This document shows positions 6,470 to 7,460 of a stretch of DNA of 7,460 nucleotides, piece by piece; position 1 is the first letter of the stretch; the number at the start of each line of letters is the position of its first letter. The notes below the pieces were generated by a model. It searched no databases. It saw only the letters and a list, made by a program, of their open reading frames with translations, and was not told the DNA's origin. Location of the stretch: positions 1 through 7,460 of the forward strand of contig JASHWM010000013.1 in NCBI GenBank assembly GCA_030044075.1, written 5' to 3'. This stretch comes from Candidatus Rhabdochlamydia sp. GTDB taxonomy: Bacteria > Chlamydiota > Chlamydiia > Chlamydiales > Rhabdochlamydiaceae. A program made the translations under genes and the position numbers.

Positions 6470-7459
6470 CCTTGATGGTGAATGGATTTGAATATTGCAA
6501 AAGACCTCATTCCCACTGATCTTGTCCCTGTGGTCATGGGGGATCTCAACAAGAGTGGCCTGGAATTCAGAAAGGTGTTTCTGCAATTCTTCGAATTGGG
6601 GATGGCTTCCAAGGCTTTCATCAGAACTTGCTTCTCGATCTATTTGTACCGCAGTAGTGAACATTTTAAAAATCCTGTTGTGGCTTTTGACATGCGTCTC
6701 AATATTCACTTTCTCCCCTTTCATATGATACCGGGTGCTTAGAACATTTCTAAAATGTTCCATCGGCTTTTCCCGTTTATCAGTCTCTCGCCTTGTCGGC
6801 ATATTTCCGACATTCTGGTGGCCGCCGCCTGACATCACGTGTTCAAACCAATGCTTCATGTGCCGATAAGCAGCTGCTGGTTTAGAAATGGAAAGGGACT
6901 CTCTTTCGAGCTTAATAAAAAATGTTCCATCATCAAGACGTCCGCAGAGGAGCGTGCTCAGTTCCGGGTCCAAAGGAAGGGAATCTTTGTCAAAATCAAG
7001 GCCATATTGGTGCCCTACCGTCATTTCTTCAAAATGTGATGACGGGCGGGTATGGCTGTTTGCTTCTTTGCAAGCCTTGAAGAAATGCTTAAACCTTTTA
7101 CTTTGTTCTTCTGAGATCGGGTAGAGGCGTACAGACCCTCTTACAAAAGTATGGCCGGCATCTTGATAGGCAGAGGCCATAATGAACCATGTGAGCGCAA
7201 GGGCATTTTTGCCGCTCGGGTTTGGCATTGGGGCGTTGATATCGAGTAGGATAGCCGAAATGTCCCGGCCGGTGCGGATCCTATTGGCCATGGCGACCCT
7301 TTCCTCGTCTCCAATTCCCCTTTCGTCATAGGCCTCAAAAAGGACGGAAAATTGGGAGGATATCCCGCTGCCACTCCTTAAATCCAAAGTGGAAGAACTA
7401 GAAAAAGCACTATCAATAGATCTAGCGCTTATATCATTTAAGACTATTACTTCTTCAGG
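6464..7459 (-). CDS. Hypothetical protein, 5' end beyond the right window edge; function unknown
   Basis: Unrecognised protein. Reading leftward, the frame is open from the right edge to TGA at 6466-6464, giving 331 visible residues. A TTG at 7387 could give 307 residues, but it has no Shine-Dalgarno, and the frame runs on upstream without a stop or a good start. The true start is therefore probably outside the window. Visible residues 10-36 are Ser-rich (including AFSSSST), after which the protein becomes ordinary globular sequence. Features seen: a short hydrophobic stretch ALALTWFIMASAY (about 86-98), a strand-like segment DGTFFIKLE (177-185), a His cluster at 200, 203, 207 and 214 ahead of a Gly run, and a basic block MPTRRETDKREKP (220-232). 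There are 18 His in the last 307 residues. No signal peptide or clear membrane helix is visible. A soluble or secreted T3SS substrate is possible but is only inferred from phylum, Ser-rich N-terminal region and location. Confidence 0.72.
   Translation of the reverse strand, partial: PEEVIVLNDISARSIDSAFSSSSTLDLRSGSGISSQFSVLFEAYDERGIGDEERVAMANRIRTGRDISAILLDINAPMPNPSGKNALALTWFIMASAYQDAGHTFVRGSVRLYPISEEQSKRFKHFFKACKEANSHTRPSSHFEEMTVGHQYGLDFDKDSLPLDPELSTLLCGRLDDGTFFIKLERESLSISKPAAAYRHMKHWFEHVMSGGGHQNVGNMPTRRETDKREKPMEHFRNVLSTRYHMKGEKVNIETHVKSHNRIFKMFTTAVQIDREASSDESLGSHPQFEELQKHLSEFQATLVEIPHDHRDKISGNEVFCNIQIHSPSRL
6742..6760. repeat. Perfect 8-bp inverted repeat within the minus-strand gene
   Basis: GAACATTT (6742-6749) and its exact reverse complement AAATGTTC (6753-6760) are separated by CTA. 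Two further copies of the octamer lie nearby at 6659-6666 and, inverted, at 6920-6927. All are inside coding sequence, so this may be chance. An RNA hairpin or a protein binding site are alternatives without other support. Confidence 0.5.
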
Positions 7460-7460
7460 G

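Noticed and set aside
6482..7124. Several short + strand frames opposite the minus-strand unknown gene
   Set aside because: They are fragmented and mutually overlapping, whereas the minus frame is continuous over the whole region.

Overview
The window is a tightly packed piece of a chlamydial (Chlamydiota) type III secretion locus. The gene order sctV (truncated by the left edge) – copN/sctW – CesT-type chaperone (scc1) – malQ on the + strand is the order known from Chlamydia trachomatis (CT090–CT089–CT088–CT087). Placing a glycogen-metabolism 4-alpha-glucanotransferase directly behind T3SS gatekeeper and chaperone genes is characteristic of this phylum. Base composition is mixed: hand-counted 60-base lines in sctV run 60-63% G+C, and in central malQ 33-42%. 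From memory, the GC-rich stretches look high for most Chlamydiaceae, so an environmental, Parachlamydiales-like lineage is more likely. Genus cannot be decided from this window.

Layout, left to right. 1-1671: C-terminal 556 residues of the SctV export gate. 1681-2913: CopN/SctW gatekeeper with an unusual 30-residue Glu-rich tail. 2906-3310: 134-aa CesT-family chaperone whose start overlaps the end of copN and whose ribosome binding site lies inside the tail-coding tract. 3307-4929: MalQ, overlapping the chaperone stop by ATGA. 4946-6469: exported protein with a transglutaminase-like (SirB1-type) domain followed by TPR repeats, starting at TTG behind a clear Shine-Dalgarno. 6464-7459, minus strand: unrecognised protein open through the right edge, overlapping the previous gene tail to tail by 6 bases.

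The five + strand genes have junctions of 9, -8, -4 and 16 bases, with no visible terminator or promoter between them, so they look like one transcription unit with translational coupling. SctV forms the cytoplasmic export gate, CopN plugs it until host contact, and the chaperone delivers CopN. MalQ rearranges maltodextrins in glycogen use and has no obvious mechanistic tie to secretion. The TPR/transglutaminase-like protein probably acts outside the inner membrane. The convergent minus-strand gene is a separate unit and is the least explained part of the window.

No RNA gene, insertion sequence, CRISPR array or attachment site was seen. No stretch over 300 bases lacks a gene; the largest + strand gap is 16 bases.
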